Assembly: GCF_036417845.1 (NCBI RefSeq) | Contig: NC_089982.1 | Span: 65,547,684 to 65,611,683 of the forward strand | Direction: 5' to 3' | DNA: 64,000 bases | Source of the DNA: Apteryx mantelli | Lineage: Eukaryota; Chordata; Aves; Apterygiformes; Apterygidae | Shown here: positions 23,916 through 37,700 of the stretch, piece by piece | How the letters are laid out: each line of letters starts with the position of its first letter | Position numbering within the stretch: position 1 is the first letter of the stretch | The notes under the pieces: model-generated | Seen by the model: the letters and a program-made list of their open reading frames with translations, nothing else | What the model was told of the DNA's origin: nothing | The model's database searches: none | Program-made: the position numbers and the translations under genes

Positions 23916-26900
23916 ATGATGAGTCTCTTCCTCACTTTACTCATCCTCTACAACTGTAAATATATGTGACCACGAATGGGCATGTAAGTTTTACAGCATA
24001 TAGAGGCTTGCATCACCACTTAATTTAGCCAACCATTTTAATCCATACTTATCAGAAATATTACTGTGCGTGTGACTTTGAAGCGGATGCTTTTAACTTT
24101 AGGGGAAAGAAAACAGGACTCAGCATTTGCAGTTTCATCTCATAAATATAGTGCTCTGACAGAAAAAAAAAATAACTGAAGAGCTTAACTATTCTTGATA
24201 TACACTATACCTGGAATTCATCCTACCTTAAAATAGACCTTTCTAACTTAATCTGGAGGGTTTGGGTTTTTTTTGCCTTGTTGTTTCACTTTTTTTTGAA
24301 AGTCTGTTTCAGCTTCTCATGAATTTACGTATGTGATAAATTTAAAAAAGAATAATGTATCCTTGTCTGTAGTGTCAGCATGTCTAGTTACAATAAAACT
24401 CAGTCACTTTGAATATATCTGATTTATAGACATAAGCACTGTAGCATGAGAGCTACATTTATTAGGAACACTTAAGCATCATGGGTGTTTCTTGTCTAAT
24501 AATAGTTCATCAGCTTGTACTGTAGCATGCTGACATTTGAAATTCTTTCCTCAGTCTTAGCAGGAGATTCAGTGTTTCAGATTTTCATTTCCAGACAGTT
24601 ACATGCTAGCAGTGTGAACATATATTTTCTTTCATTTTCTTTTTAAGCAGAAAGAGTTTACTCAGGCCTGCTTACTCATGACTAAAGAAACCCTTAGTAA
24701 GTGGAGTTTCTCCCAGCTGAATAAGCGTGAAAGTTATTGTGAAACTGTGAAAGAATGTATTTTTTTGAAAAGTGCATCAAATAAATGTTTTCATTTTTTC
24801 CCCTTGAAAAATTCTAAACTGCTTGCTTTCTGACCAGGGTTTTAAATGATAAAAAATAAGAGAGTACGATATTATGGCCATTATTATGGATATTATTTTG
24901 TGTGTGATGGCTTCCTTCTAATATACTTGGTAGAAGGAAATGTTCATATAAGACATTGATGTATAATCTCTAAGTAGACCTAGTTTAAGCTTGTCTCTGA
25001 TAACATCCCATATCTAATGCTTCAAAATTTCTTAAATTCAGCTAAACATCATCTAGCCGTATTATGAAGTTCTGGGATGAAATCTTCCTACTTCCCCCAA
25101 AATTTGTCTAACATTCCAAATCCTAGCCTTCCAGTTAGATTACGATACTTTGTCTATTGTGTAGGACTACAGGTACTGGTTTTGTCTGTAATGTTATACA
25201 GATGCTTAATACCTTTGGACTTAATGTTTGTCTTAATAGTTTCATATAGTAATGAACTCCACAAACTGCTGCAGACTGCCTAACAATATATACACTCCCT
25301 TTGGTATGTTTTAAAATAGTCTGGTTTTTTTTCTATTTAACAGTAGTTTTCTCTACTTCATAATTTGAGTGAGAATGTAATAAGAAACAGTGGATCTCTT
25401 TTAAATTTTCATTTACTTCTTTTTCTTGTATAAAGCTAAAATTTGTAAATGTCATTTCAATTTAATGTAAAGTAAATGCATAGTGACTTCAATATAAGTC
25501 ACTATATCTTTAATATTTTTATTCATATTCTCAAGGAAAGTCTGCAGATTTACAGCAATGAAATCTGTTCCTGATTACAATTCTTGGGTTATGAATACTA
25601 TGTGTGTCAGTCACGGCAGGCAAGGCAGGCCATGTCCTAGAAATCTTTATGATTCCTTGTGTGTCCATTGTCACTAGAATTTCTGCTCAGAGCAATAAAA
25701 ATAATGAAACAACAGAACCATGAAGGCATTTTCCTTCCTCCTTCATCCCTTAATATAACTTCTTGACAGAAAGCATTACTGATCTTTTATTTATTTATGA
25801 ATCAAAATTTCTGGAACTCCCTTCTGATCCTGAAATAACTGGTTGCAGCAGCTTATTGGGCAACATTTTTTTATTTCTCTGAAGATTTCTCATTGTAAGG
25901 TGGATAGACTTATGAAAGAAATCAGGAAATATTGATTTAAATAATCAATTTTATTTTTTTTTGTTTTGTAATTTAGGAATTTTCCCCCAAAATGCTGATT
26001 CTCATTACCTGCTACAAGTTGTTACCAACTTTATGTTTTATATCTGTTTATTTAAGCAATTATGCCATGTACTATGCATTTATTCAAATTCTTAACTTCT
26101 GAATTTGTATTATGTTTGCAAATAAGGAATGATGATCTCGATTATTATCTCAATGATGATTCAAATTTCCTCATTATTTCTGTCACCTTCATTAAGAAGG
26201 AAATTGGAATTCAGTTATAAATACACATAACAGCAGTTTGATAAATAAAATACTTAAAATGTCTCCCACACATTAGAAAAAAGATTTATCAAACATGCTT
26301 TTCAGTGAAAACTAATTGATTTATAAAAAAGGATACACATGTAGGTAAGTGAATCCATCCAAATATTTTTTTTCATTTTCCTGGTCTTCTGGATCTCATA
26401 ACACCTTCTTTATATGCATTTATTGGAAAAAGATTTCCTGATTGTCAATGGTTCTTTGAGTGAACTAAGCTCTGAATGGCATTAATTGAACAAACTGAGA
26501 TGAAAGCAATGTTTTGTCTAAAAAGACAAAAAACTTAAGACCTTTTGGCCATCTTTGTTATAACTCTCATAACGAGTACTCTGAGATGATACTGGTCCTT
26601 AAAAAGATCTAAATAAACATAAATTAACAGATACATGGAACCACTAAATATAGCTAGGAGATAAACAGTTCAATATCTGATAGGTAGAACAGGCATTAAC
26701 GTGCAGTTTAAAAATACCAACATATGCAACAGCTAACCTTAAGAGATCTTATAACTTAAAAGGAAAAATAAATTCCTTTGACTTTAACAAGTCAAAGAAA
26801 TGTAGTCCGTTTATCTTAATGAGTACAAATGGTGCAAGAGACAGAAAAGAGACAGAATGGAGACAAAAACTGTCTGTGGTCATGCCCATGCAACAGGGAA

Positions 26901-27672
26901 AAAAAAATAGAAAAGAACAAAAAGAGTTTATCATGTTCTTGAAGTCAGGAGAGACCTGAAAATAAGTGCTGAACACAGCAACCAATCAAAATCAGAATAT
27001 GAGCAAGTCTGGTGCAGGTCTTCAAAGAAGATTAAGAGATAGGAGAATGAATCTGAAGATTTTCTGTTTTTTGAAGAAAAACAAGTTCCACGTAAGTTTA
27101 TAATTTTCCTCCTGACATTTACAGGACACTGCAGTATGTCCATTTGCTTATCACATGTTTTATCTTGTAGCTTTTGTTCTTTTAACCGGGGGACGGTCAT
27201 ATAAGGTGAGTTGAGTCATGCAAGTGGGGTGAAAGATCAAGACAAGCCAGTCATGGAGGCCAGTATGACTTTCAGATTTTAGTTGTATAATAGCTAAACT
27301 ATGTCTGTGTAAAAGCTAAAATAGAATGTTAAAATATTGTGTGTTTATTTTTCATGCTTATCTTCACCCTTATTAATTTTTGTTAAATATAATGCTATTG
27401 GGCCTTGTCTGCATCAAAAATGTGTTCAATCCCCAAGACACATCTTCCTGTTAGAACGCTACATGCCCCCACTTCCTTTCAGATCAATGTCCCAGCCAGC
27501 CAAAGGTGAACGTCACTCGGCTGAAGAGGGAAGCAAGTGGGAGAAGGTCATAGATCCATGCATCTTTAAATGTATTATATGATAGAGGATTCAGAATCTG
27601 AACAGTACAGATATAAACAGAAAATCTGTGAATACTCAGCCTTCTTTATGTTTTAATATGTTATAATAAATA

Positions 27673-27697
27673 ATTTGCATATTAAATTAATTTGCAT
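27673..27697. promoter_or_regulatory. Pair of octamer motifs (ATTTGCAT)
   Basis: ATTTGCAT, the reverse complement of the POU-factor octamer ATGCAAAT, occurs exactly at 27673-27680 and 27690-27697. Both copies lie in a duplicated TTTGCATATTA context, 17 bp apart. TATGCATT and GATGCATATTA follow directly. The motif is a known OCT/POU binding sequence. That this pair is functional is inference, since AT-rich DNA produces such words by chance. Confidence 0.3.
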
Positions 27698-30600
27698 ATT
27701 ATGCATTAAGATGCATATTATTCATATTTATGTTTCTTTTAGAAACATTAACTATTAATCAGTTGCTTTCTAAAGATTCACGTTTGCACCAAAAATTTTC
27801 CTTGACTTATTTCAAATAATAGAATTTTGCAAGACACTATTTAATAATACATTAATCATTAACAGCAAAGGATATCTACCTCATCTGTATCTTTTGCTAA
27901 AGATTAACACCTGTTTTGTAACTCATTACTTTTGTTTGTCTATCAATACAATGTGTTATTGTACATGAAAAACTCAGCAGACAGACACTGTCTGGAATTT
28001 AAGTAATACCAGGAAATCCTTAAAAGCTGCACCTAATCTTTCATACATATTTAAATACTGGAATACAGTTATGTCTGGAGCTTTTACTTGCATTCACTTC
28101 AGTAGATTACATAGTGTCTGGCTGTATAAAAGCCTGAAATCTGTTTTAATGTAAAATAAATAATTTTCATTACAACTAGTAGCTATAATTCTATTAATTC
28201 GTATTAACAAACAAAACAACATTCTAATTTAGGCAGATTTTTTTACGTTAATTTTCCTCAATTGACAGGTGTAAAGACAAAATATAAATCTCTTACTGAT
28301 ATCTTACCATCAGTCAATCTCTTTTCTTTTTTTTTTCCCTCTGTAGACCAATTTTTTCCTCAATACTTTTTATAGAAAACTTCTTGAGAGACATTAGATG
28401 TTTCAGTAGGATAGTAGCTGACAACCAAGCTGAAAAGTAGAAGACATGATTCCCAATCAGCAGAAAGCACAATGATTTATTGCTTTTGATTAGTTTGAGA
28501 TTCTCATTTGTCTTCAAGGACCTGGAAAGCCAGTCAAAGACTTCCGGGAAATGATAGACTTTTAAAAACTTCAGTAGCTGCTAATCAAGAGCTTAGCAAT
28601 TGATCACTAAACTGCAGCTTCATGAGATCATATGAAAGATATTTTAATTGCTATATTACTGCAATTTTTTGGATTACTATAATAAAATTATAATAGACTA
28701 TTAAGTAGTATATACTGAAGTGGGTTCACCATGAAAGTACCAAATGCTAACCCATCTTCAAACCACCTCAGAGGTGAGGGAGAATACAGAGAGTCAATGA
28801 CAAATGACAAAAGCTGTGATCGTAAAGGCTCATCTTGCCCAAATCAAGCTGTTTGACTGGAAGTTTTGTTTTTTTTTCTTAATCTGAAATAAGAGAAAAA
28901 GTAGTATATTTGTTTAAGATAAGAAAGCCAAAATAAAGTGAGGAAAAAATGAACCAGCAGGTAGGGAATAGAAAGACCTGAACATATTTCTATTTCTACA
29001 TTTCTAGACACTTCTTGTATAGCTGCATTTAACTTCCTAGAGATTGAGAAAAGAGATTTATTAACTTCTGTTTATTAATCTAAAACTGTAATGCTTATGT
29101 GTGTAAACATACACTGGAATGTATAAATATAATCCTACCTTTTCATCATAAATTTGCCAGAGAATATAAAAAGTGTCATATTTGTTCAGATTAAAGTTCA
29201 TCTGAACATCCACTCATGATTTTACAGATGATACTTCCTCTCAGCCAATTCTTTTTCTCATGTGTGGAAGCTACTTAGTCTCTCCTCACGTAGAAACTGC
29301 TTCATGAATCTAATTATTCTGATCATCTAGAGCTGGAATCTTTAGAACAAAACTAAACAATTGACCAGAAACAGAGGACAGTAGCAAATGATGATTTTCT
29401 TTAAAATAGTAGGGAAAGTTTTAGTCCTCCCTCATTATAAAATAACCTACACATTAGAGCATGGGAACAAGTTTTTCAGCCTTGCACCAAGGAGTGCTTA
29501 TGACTTTTATATTTACAATTGTTGAATAAAATGCCCGTATAGTTAGAGACTTTAACTTGGGTATGAAATCTAGTCCAGTCTACGATAAGGAGACACCCGA
29601 AATACTCAAAACAATTGGGTCATTTTCATAAAAGTAGCTTCTGTGTCATAAGACAAAACACTGCAGCAGACGAATAATAGACTATCCAGATAGCAGTTCA
29701 ATGGAATATCATTAATGCAACGAAGTGTCTTGCAGTTTCAAGTGGGCGAGTGTTTCCAGATTCAGTTTTGGATGTTAGGTTCTGTAGGGCTTGAGAGTTT
29801 CATAATGCGCACCTGTAAATGAAAACTCAATAAAGGGGAATGTCATCAGAGGTTTTTCTCTATTAGGCAGGATACAAGGAATCAAAGATGACCTTTGAAC
29901 TTGCAACTTGAGGCTGAATTTACAAGGATGGTTGAGTCAGTCTCCTATCAAACTGGAGGTCTTGCTCCTTATTGTTTTTCTGCCCCCGACTCCCACTCAT
30001 TCACTCCTCTTGCCCTGCTCTTGACAACACATTTTGGTTTTCCTCTTCTTTGTACCATTACAAAGTAACTCACTGACTCAGAAGAATACTGTCAATTTTG
30101 GGCGGAGAGTGAGGGGAAAGGTTCTAAATTAAACCAGTTCACGGAGGAGATCTGCTGTGCTCCAATTTCAGTACAGAGTAAATGGCAGTTATGTGGGAAT
30201 GGGAAGGGCAGAAGGATATCATGAGGAAAAAGGCTTCTTCCTCCAGTGATAGTATGCCTACTGTTAGATCAGTGTAGCCTACCTTGCAACCAGCTTTTGT
30301 GAGTATCCTTTAGTGAAACCACTGCTTTTAGTTTAACATACTCATCCGTATGTTTGTATTGTATGGTGTGTTTTGCTTGATGTCATTATGACTGTTCATA
30401 CTATATTGAATGAAGCATATTCTGGAATGCCAGGAGAAAGCCTTAACTGGTGTAAAAATGGTGTAATTCCTTTGAAGTCAAGCTATGTTAACCTAGTTTC
30501 AACAGAAATGGATGCAATATGATCATCAGCTTGTCAAATAATTTTTGTCCTAATGGACAGAGGACAAGACATTTCAAGGGTATTAGATTATCATATGTTT

Positions 30601-33600
30601 ATTTTAAAACAGATGGCCACATTAGAGGAGAAAGGACTTATTAAGCTATGACTATACTGCTGAATAAATCAGAGAAAGGGAGTGAGCTTGATCACTGGAT
30701 CCCTCCACAGGAGAAGACTATGAATGGATTCACCATTTAGTAGATTTTAAAGGACCAGCATAATAGATCAACTCTGAGGTATAAATCAGTAAGAAGACAA
30801 GCTTCATTAGTTCCACTTCTTACTTAACTTCTAGTAGAATTATTGCAATGCTAGCATTTAATGTCTTTTCATGACTCAGATTTCCCTCCAATGTTCATCA
30901 GTTGCATATAATGACAACATGAGGTAACATCAGTGGCATCAAATATGTCACATTGCTTTGAAGGCTGGGAAGAAAAATCTAAAATGTTAGATATTTTTGA
31001 TTTTTAAGGCACTGAAGACTGTATATTGACTTAATTCAGCTTTGAGTATTAATCAATAATATTTCTAATCTGAGAAAGTATATGCAGGAAATAAATGGAA
31101 ATTAGTAAACTGTGGCTAAAAGAAAATTACACCCTCTATTTTTTATATATTTAGCTATTTATTTTTATGAACAAACTTTTCCTCCCTTCAGAGAAATACA
31201 ATATCTTTTATAACAAACTATTCAGATTGTTATTACATGGTCAAACATCATCATTACAGATGTCAATTCTCCAAAAGTGAGGCAGGATTCTGGGGAAGCA
31301 TATAGCTTGTTTCTATATGAAAAAGCAAGACACATAAACTGAGGCTTTGGAGGAATATATTACTGGAGACTAGATGAGAGCAGAAATACATAAACACTGT
31401 AAACATAAAAGCTATTTCCTTCTTCCTGTGGTGGTACACATTTTACAAAGTGCTTTCATTATTGTACTGCATTTCTGCATGACATTTGGTGCTAGAATGC
31501 TTTCTGCTGTTCTACTGTTGCTGTTTTTCTCTTTATTTTTCTTTGTCCCCCTAAATAGCAAGAATTAGAATACAGACATAATTCTGAGAAGAATAATGAA
31601 TCATGTCTTTCTTTCAAATTATGGTCAAAGCTAGTAGGGGAAGTAAAAGTCTCCTCTGATAATTTGCAGTCTTTTGCTAGATAGAGTCAGATTAAACGTT
31701 CATTGTTTGTATTCTCTGCATAATGGTGCAACTAAACTGCTTCTTCTCATTATCATAAAAGGTTCGGTGACTTTAGACTGCAGCTAGAACATCTGATATA
31801 ACCTTATATATAAACTGATCATATGAATAATATGAGATTTTGTATAAAGTTTCATTTATCAGAGAAGCATTAAAGCACAACTAGTTGACACATTTCCTGC
31901 TGGCATTTCATGGAAACCATAATTGAGGCTTCTTAATTGTTTTACTTTGCTGTGTAAAATAAAATATTCAGGAAAACGAAGAGAGAGAGTAGGCTACTGG
32001 ATTATCACCAGGAAACTCCTTTACTGGGAACTAGTTGAATCAGAAAGAATAACTTGAGCTAGAACAACATGAGATTAAAAAGTTAGAAAACAGGTACTAG
32101 GATGAAAATCACATCAAAATTTCATGATCAGACATTTCAAACACAGTGAATTATGTAGAAATAAATTCACATCACTGAAGTAATGCTTGGTAAACTAATT
32201 GGAAAAAATATTCTGGAACTACTTGCAATTGTAAAATGTTGTTCCGTCAAAATAAAAGTGTAAAGTTATGTACATTTTTTCCAAAATTTTGTTAAGCCAC
32301 AGAAGAATAAAATGATCTATTAATATCAGTGCATCATACTTTAACATTTTAAAAGAAAGATTTTTGGATTTGTATTTATTTTTTTTAAATGTAGAATATG
32401 TATTTGTGATAAAATGAAAAAAAGAATCAGCATTTAAATCTGTCTTAAACTTCCTTTGCTTTAGAATGTTTTTCAATTAGTATAAGCAAATTTTCAGATT
32501 TTGTTCTGCAAAAGAGGAACACATTCCAATATCTTGAAATCTTTCATAACTCAAATGTTTTTATTCTTAGAACTCTCCTATGATATCATAAGATTTGAAA
32601 TTTTATGAGCAACTTAAAAGTGGAAAATTATAAGAAAAGAGAAATAATCTGTATTTTGGGGAGTTTATATTTAAGAATTACCCTTAATCTAAAACTGTAC
32701 CTCATACATATATAACTAGGATTCTTCTAAAACAAGTCTTATATTTTCTATTTTGCTACAGCACAATGCCTGTAGATTAAAAAACAAAACAAAACAAAAC
32801 AAAAAAAACCCTTTCCTCTTTCAGCACCGCATTTTTCTGCTTTCTCCATTCTTTTCTTTTCAAAGCTGCTAGCCTTTTAAATGAGAAACTTACTTTTTTC
32901 TGGTCTCATTTTCCTAAAAAAAAAAGGTTTTGTACAACCACCACCAAATAAGAATTACTGCCAAATTTTTGACTAAATAATATGGATAGAATTGTCAGTG
33001 ACGAAAAATGAACCCTGCGAATTTAAAGTGGCCAGTTTCTGCTCTTTTTAAAATATATTTCAAGGCATACAGTAACATATTATTTAGGAATTCAGAATCC
33101 AGTGTAGGTTATAAAAAAATAACTGCTCAGTCACATTTCTGTACCTCATGCACTGGATTACAATTCTGAGCATGACAGATGTGTCCCTGCTTCCCTGGCA
33201 TTCCTAGCTATTTTCATAGCAGAGCTTACTTCCCTACTAGACAACCTCAACTAGACTAAAACTTAAAAGGAGAGACAGAGCTAACAGACTTGCCTAACAC
33301 ATACCCACCTGCAAAGGAAGACTAATGGCAGCTCCAGGAGACTACTCTCCTTCTTTCCCAGGAAGAAGATGGGTATGAAATACAATATAGTCGAAAGTAA
33401 CAGAGTTTCTTTCTCACTTGCATATGGCAAATAGATGAACAGAGCTCAAGACTAAAACCTTAATTTAAATTTAACTCTGGAATGACCATAAAGAACCTGG
33501 ACCAAATTTTGATTTTATTTTGGTTGATATGGTGTAACATTGACATTGTCCTACTGTGCCTGATGTTGTATGAGGAAAAGACGAATTTATGATATAATAA

Positions 33601-33612
33601 TTAAAAAAAATA
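27698..33612. other. Gene-free AT-rich unique DNA
   Basis: No gene is recognisable. A long T/C tract ending in TGTAG near 28319-28345 resembles a 3' splice site, but no open exon follows it. An (AAAAC)n tract lies at 32779-32808. The block ends in an A-rich stretch directly at the truncated start of CR1 copy A. Confidence 0.55.
32779..32808. repeat. (AAAAC)n simple repeat
   Basis: A-rich tract with four AAAAC-type units ending in A8. Low-complexity sequence. Confidence 0.85.
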
Positions 33613-33613
33613 G

Positions 33614-34618
33614 TGTGGTTTAGATGAGTGGACAGTGAGGTGGATTGAGAACTGGCTGAATGGCAGAGCTCAGAGAGTTGTGATCAGTGGCACAGAGTCT
33701 AGTTGGAGGCCTGTAGCTAGCAGTGTCCCCCAGGGGTCAGTCCTGGGTCCAGTCTTGTTCAACTTACTCATCAATGACCTGGATGAAGGGACAGAGTGCA
33801 CCCTCAGCAAGTTTGCTGCTGACGATACAAAACTGGGAGGAGTGGCGGATACACCAGAGGGCTGTGCTGCCATTCAGAGAGACCTGGACAGGCTGGAGAG
33901 GTGGGCGGAGAGGAACCTCATGAAGTTCAACAAAGGCAAGTGCAGGGTCCTGCACCTGGGGAAGAATAACCCCATGCAGCAGTACAGGTTGGGGGTTGAC
34001 CTGCTGGAAAGCAGCTCTGTGGAGAAGGACCTGGGAGTGCTGGTGGACACCAAGTTAAGCATGAGGCAGCAATGTGCCCTTGTGGCCAAGAAGGCCAATG
34101 GTATCCTGGGGTGCATCAGGAAGAGTGTTGCCAGCAGGTCGAGGGAGGTGATTCTCCCCCTCTACTCAGCCGTGGTGAGGCCCCATCTGGAGTACTGCGT
34201 CCAGTTCTGGGCTCCCCAGTACAAGAGGGATGTGGCACTACTGGAGCAAGTCCAGCGAAGGGCTACAAAGATGATTAGGGGACTGGAGCATCTCTCTTAT
34301 GAGGACAGGCTGAGAGAGCTGGGTCTGTTCAGCCTGGAGAAGAGAAGGCTGAGAGGAGATCTTATCAACGTGTACAAGTATCTGAAGGGAGAGTGTTGAG
34401 AGGATGGGACCAGACTCTTTTCAGTGGTGCCCAGTGACAGGACACGAGGCAACAGGCATGAACTGAAACACAGACGCTTCCATCTGAACGTGAGGAAAAA
34501 CTTTTTCACTGTGAGGGTGACAGAGCACTGGAACAGGTTGCCCAGAGAGGTTGTGGAGTCTCCTTCTCTGGAGATATTCAAAAGCTGCCTGGATGCGATC
34601 CTGTGCAATATGCTCTAG
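33614..34618 (+). pseudogene. CR1 ORF2 fragment (RT C-terminal half), copy A
   Basis: Reading in frame from 33614, this encodes part of the reverse transcriptase and the C-terminal tail of CR1 ORF2. The RT active-site strand reads FAADD (33812-33826), with an extra Ala compared with the usual FADD. Motif B reads SSVPQGS because the conserved Gly codon of copy B (GGT) is AGT here. The frame is broken by an in-frame TGA at 34397-34399, where copy B has CGA (Arg), a CpG-decay change. Beyond it the frame stays open to TAG at 34616-34618. The endonuclease and RT fingers are absent, so the fragment cannot be functional. Confidence 0.92.
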
Positions 34619-34622
34619 GTGA

Positions 34623-34638
34623 CCCTGCTTGAGCAGGG
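34623..34638 (+). other. CR1 3'-UTR stem-loop, copy A
   Basis: CCCTGC and GCAGGG form a perfect 6-bp stem with a TTGA loop, 5 nt after the ORF2 stop. The same structure occurs in copy B. A hairpin plus octamer tail is the CR1 3' feature thought to be recognised by the element's own reverse transcriptase. Confidence 0.75.
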
Positions 34639-34700
34639 GGGTTGGACTAGATGATCTCCAGAGGTCCCTTCCAACCTCAGCGATTCTGTGATTCTGTGAT

Positions 34701-37700
34701 AATAATAATATAGTATAGCATGCCAACATACAATGATAAACTTAAAATTTTGTGCAATAAAACTGATTTTAATATTCTGCTAGTCTGAATTTCAACAGAG
34801 AGAATATCTTGTAATCCAAGATTGCTTATCTCTCCCACTTAAATAATAATGCTTTTACTGTGTGTTACGTACACCTGTTGACACTGGGACAGTCTGTAGG
34901 CTGTGATAGGATATCCTTAGACAGGGAACTGTTCAGTTTATTCCAGAATAGGTTCTAGGTTTGAACTAACCTGTATGCAACATGTATAATCAGGGCAGCA
35001 GGTCCTTGACTTCAAACAGGAGTGTACCAACATAACAATAGGTACGCAATCCTAACAGAGCAGGGCTTTCCACAGGTGAAGAAGCTAACCTGACTACTAT
35101 TTAGATATTAACGTGCTTTAGGTAGGATCTAGACCTCTAGCTGCTTCATCTATACAATTTTGGTCATTACACTGGAACTGCAAAGTAGTTGAACTTCCCA
35201 GGGAATTCCATGGCCAAGAAGGAAGGTGCCTCATCAAGCTAGGACTGAATGGCTGTAGATGGATACTGTGAATCAGAGATGTGTATTTAAGTATCCAAAG
35301 AACTCCTGATTGTAAAATATATCCTGACAATAATCTTACATTATAGATTCTTCCCAAGAATCTGCCACAGACACTGACAGGAGTAACACTGAATATTTTA
35401 TTAGATTCAGATACAGTCCATACTCCTTTAAAGACTGTGGGAGAGACTTGTGACATAGAAACAATAACGTATAAAAATATACTTGCATAGTTTAGAAGGT
35501 GCAGCTAAAGCAAAGGCCTTTTGCACCCATAAAAGTGGAAGCATGTTAAGCAGTCTTAAATATTAGCTTGTTTTGAATTCAAACATTAAGTACACCAATA
35601 CCTCATAATTGTGTAAGCATTTTTTTACCCAGTGGTCCAATAAAAATAAAATTGCCATTGCCTGTTGCAGGCCACAGGCCTTATGCTAACCATGCCTTAT
35701 GTGCAAGGCCCCAGTCTTGGCCTATTAGTCTTGTTATCAGCTTGTTATGAGCTTGGTACTAAGTGCCTATCTTATGATGTACAATTTAATCATGGGATAA
35801 CTGAAAAGGCCTTGAAAATATGAGCATTGGTTGAAAGTAGAGGTCCCATTACTATAAACAACTCACTGATGGTCAGTTCCCTGATCACTGAAAAAGCATA
35901 GCCTTGAGAGCCAAGAGAAGACAACTTTTACTTTTAGGAAAGAGGTGGCAGCTAAAGAAAGAGAAAAAGCAGCAGAGCACCAGAATAAAGCACTTGCTGT
36001 GGCCTGGGAAAACAGTCCTCCCTCAGCATTGCACAATGCATAGTCCAGGGGGGACTACAAGATTTAGCAATTGTCTAGAAACTCAGCCATCTTACAGGAG
36101 AAGATACTAAATTTGAAAAGGGGGAGGGGAAAACAGAATACCACTTCATTTCTAACTTTTCTTTTCAACAAGATCTCAAGGCTAACTAGCTTGAGCTCAG
36201 TGACTAAGATTATAAAGGGTTGTAGCCATCAGCTGTGGCTATGGCATCTGCTCCATAGTACTGTATACTCACAGCTGATTTAGGATATGACTATTATGGA
36301 CTGACTGCTTTGAATGTGTAGTGATGATGTTAAATAATGTGTAAGAACTATGCATGAAGGGTGTTGTTAATGAATGTAAAGTTTTCTTTTAAAGTTTAAA
36401 ACAGATTTAGTCCTCTAAACAGTGATTTCTAATTCCTTAATTGATACACATAATCAGGTGCAACACACAACACTTGAGATTAACAGGTCAGAAAGACTAA
36501 AGAAACAGGTAAAATCCTGTCTCCATTAAAGGCAATGGTGTCTTCATGAAAAGAAAAAGCATATTTGCTAGCTTTGCCTTGAACCCCCTGAACAACAGTG
36601 GCTATACTTGAACTGGAAAAGATTCAAAGTTATCGCCTTCTTTTTATACCAGGACCTCACCCTTTGGCTATCACTGGACTGGCTCTTAGCCATATCATTG
36701 GTAATTTCTGTCTTAGCTCCACAAATTCTTGTTTCTTCTTATGTTGCTTCATTCTCCTTCCGGAAGTGCTTTTCTCAAAAGATGCCACAGTATTCACTCT
36801 GATCAATCAGGTATTGCTATTTAAGTACATTCTTTCTCACTCTTAAATATAACTTGCTTAATATTTTAGTGCATGGGTGCACTATTAACTACTAACTTGA
36901 CTTCCCTTGACTGAATTTGCATTCCTAACTAAAATGAACTTCATAACACCTACCTGTCCTTAAATGTGTCACCAGAGCAAGGAACTGGTTTTACTATCAA
37001 AATGATTAATGAAAACAATGTCAAATGTATTAACCATTATGTATGCCCAAGCATAGTACATATTACTTTCTGTATTATCTGTGCAATCTGCATATTGCAT
37101 TTTTCTCTAGCATTTGTTCCATTCCATGGTGAACTATTATTATTGACATTTATTTCATTTCTTTTTTTTACACACCATTACAGTAGGCCTCAACTGAATC
37201 TATCATGCAGAATGAAATGCAAAGTGAATTCACAGGCATTTCTTTATATAGCAGTATCTAAGATGAAGGCAAAAGAAAAAGGAGTTATGCTGCATGAATT
37301 TGCTACCAATTCATAGTTAGCATTAAGGAAAATATGTTTATGCTACTTTGCCAGCTTCTGTTACCTTGTATGCTTTATGATGCACTGAAGGAAAGCGTAG
37401 TCCAGCTAAACGAGCACATGTTAAAAGGAATAAGCCTATTAAAAAAGCAAGCCTCCTCTGCATTAAATGTAAGATACAATAAAGACTGCTTTGAAAGTAC
37501 TTGCTTTGTAAAAAATGATATGTTTCCCATGTGCCAGAGCAGAATATATTTTAAACAATTCCTGAGGCTTTTAAAAGAAATGTATGTTAAAAGAATTCAC
37601 TTGACATAAATAAATAAAAAAAAAAACAAATAAATGGAACACCAAGCAGAGACGATACCACAAGCTTGTGGTATTGAAATCTGTATTAATTCCTTCATGT

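Larger units (their letters stand above)
17311..27672. other. Gene-free AT-rich unique DNA
   Basis: No gene is recognisable. Small repeats inside it are a 31-bp-spaced direct repeat (19944-19986), two adjacent hairpins (23044-23109) and a 19-bp-period duplication (23881-23915). The stretch at about 17380-17480 is rich in TAATTA-type homeodomain-like words and could be a conserved non-coding element, but only cross-species alignment could show that. Confidence 0.55.
33613..34700 (+). mobile_element. CR1 LINE copy A, 5'-truncated
   Basis: This 1,088-bp fragment is the 3' part of a CR1 non-LTR retrotransposon. It begins abruptly at 33613 in the middle of the reverse transcriptase, next to an A-rich stretch, as in the usual 5' truncation by incomplete reverse transcription. 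It runs to the CR1 3' end: stop codon, short 3' UTR with a CCCTGC-TTGA-GCAGGG stem-loop (34623-34638), then the repeated octamer ATTCTGTG ending at 34700. It aligns without gaps to 41073-42160 with about 15 substitutions by hand count. No target-site duplication is evident, as is usual for CR1. Confidence 0.95.

Noticed and set aside
28319-28350. Strong-looking 3' splice site after a T/C tract
   Set aside because: The following sequence has no convincing open exon or donor. Pyrimidine tracts ending in AG are common here.
33670-34729. Many alternative-frame and minus-strand open frames inside CR1 copy A (and the matching set at 40136-42092 in copy B)
   Set aside because: They overlap the ORF2 frame, recur identically in both copies only because the DNA is nearly identical, and resemble no protein family. 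They are shadows of ORF2.
36966-37609. Two consecutive plus-strand open frames of 116 and 91 codons
   Set aside because: Hydrophobic, low-complexity composition consistent with translated AT-rich DNA. They match no known family and have no gene signals around them.
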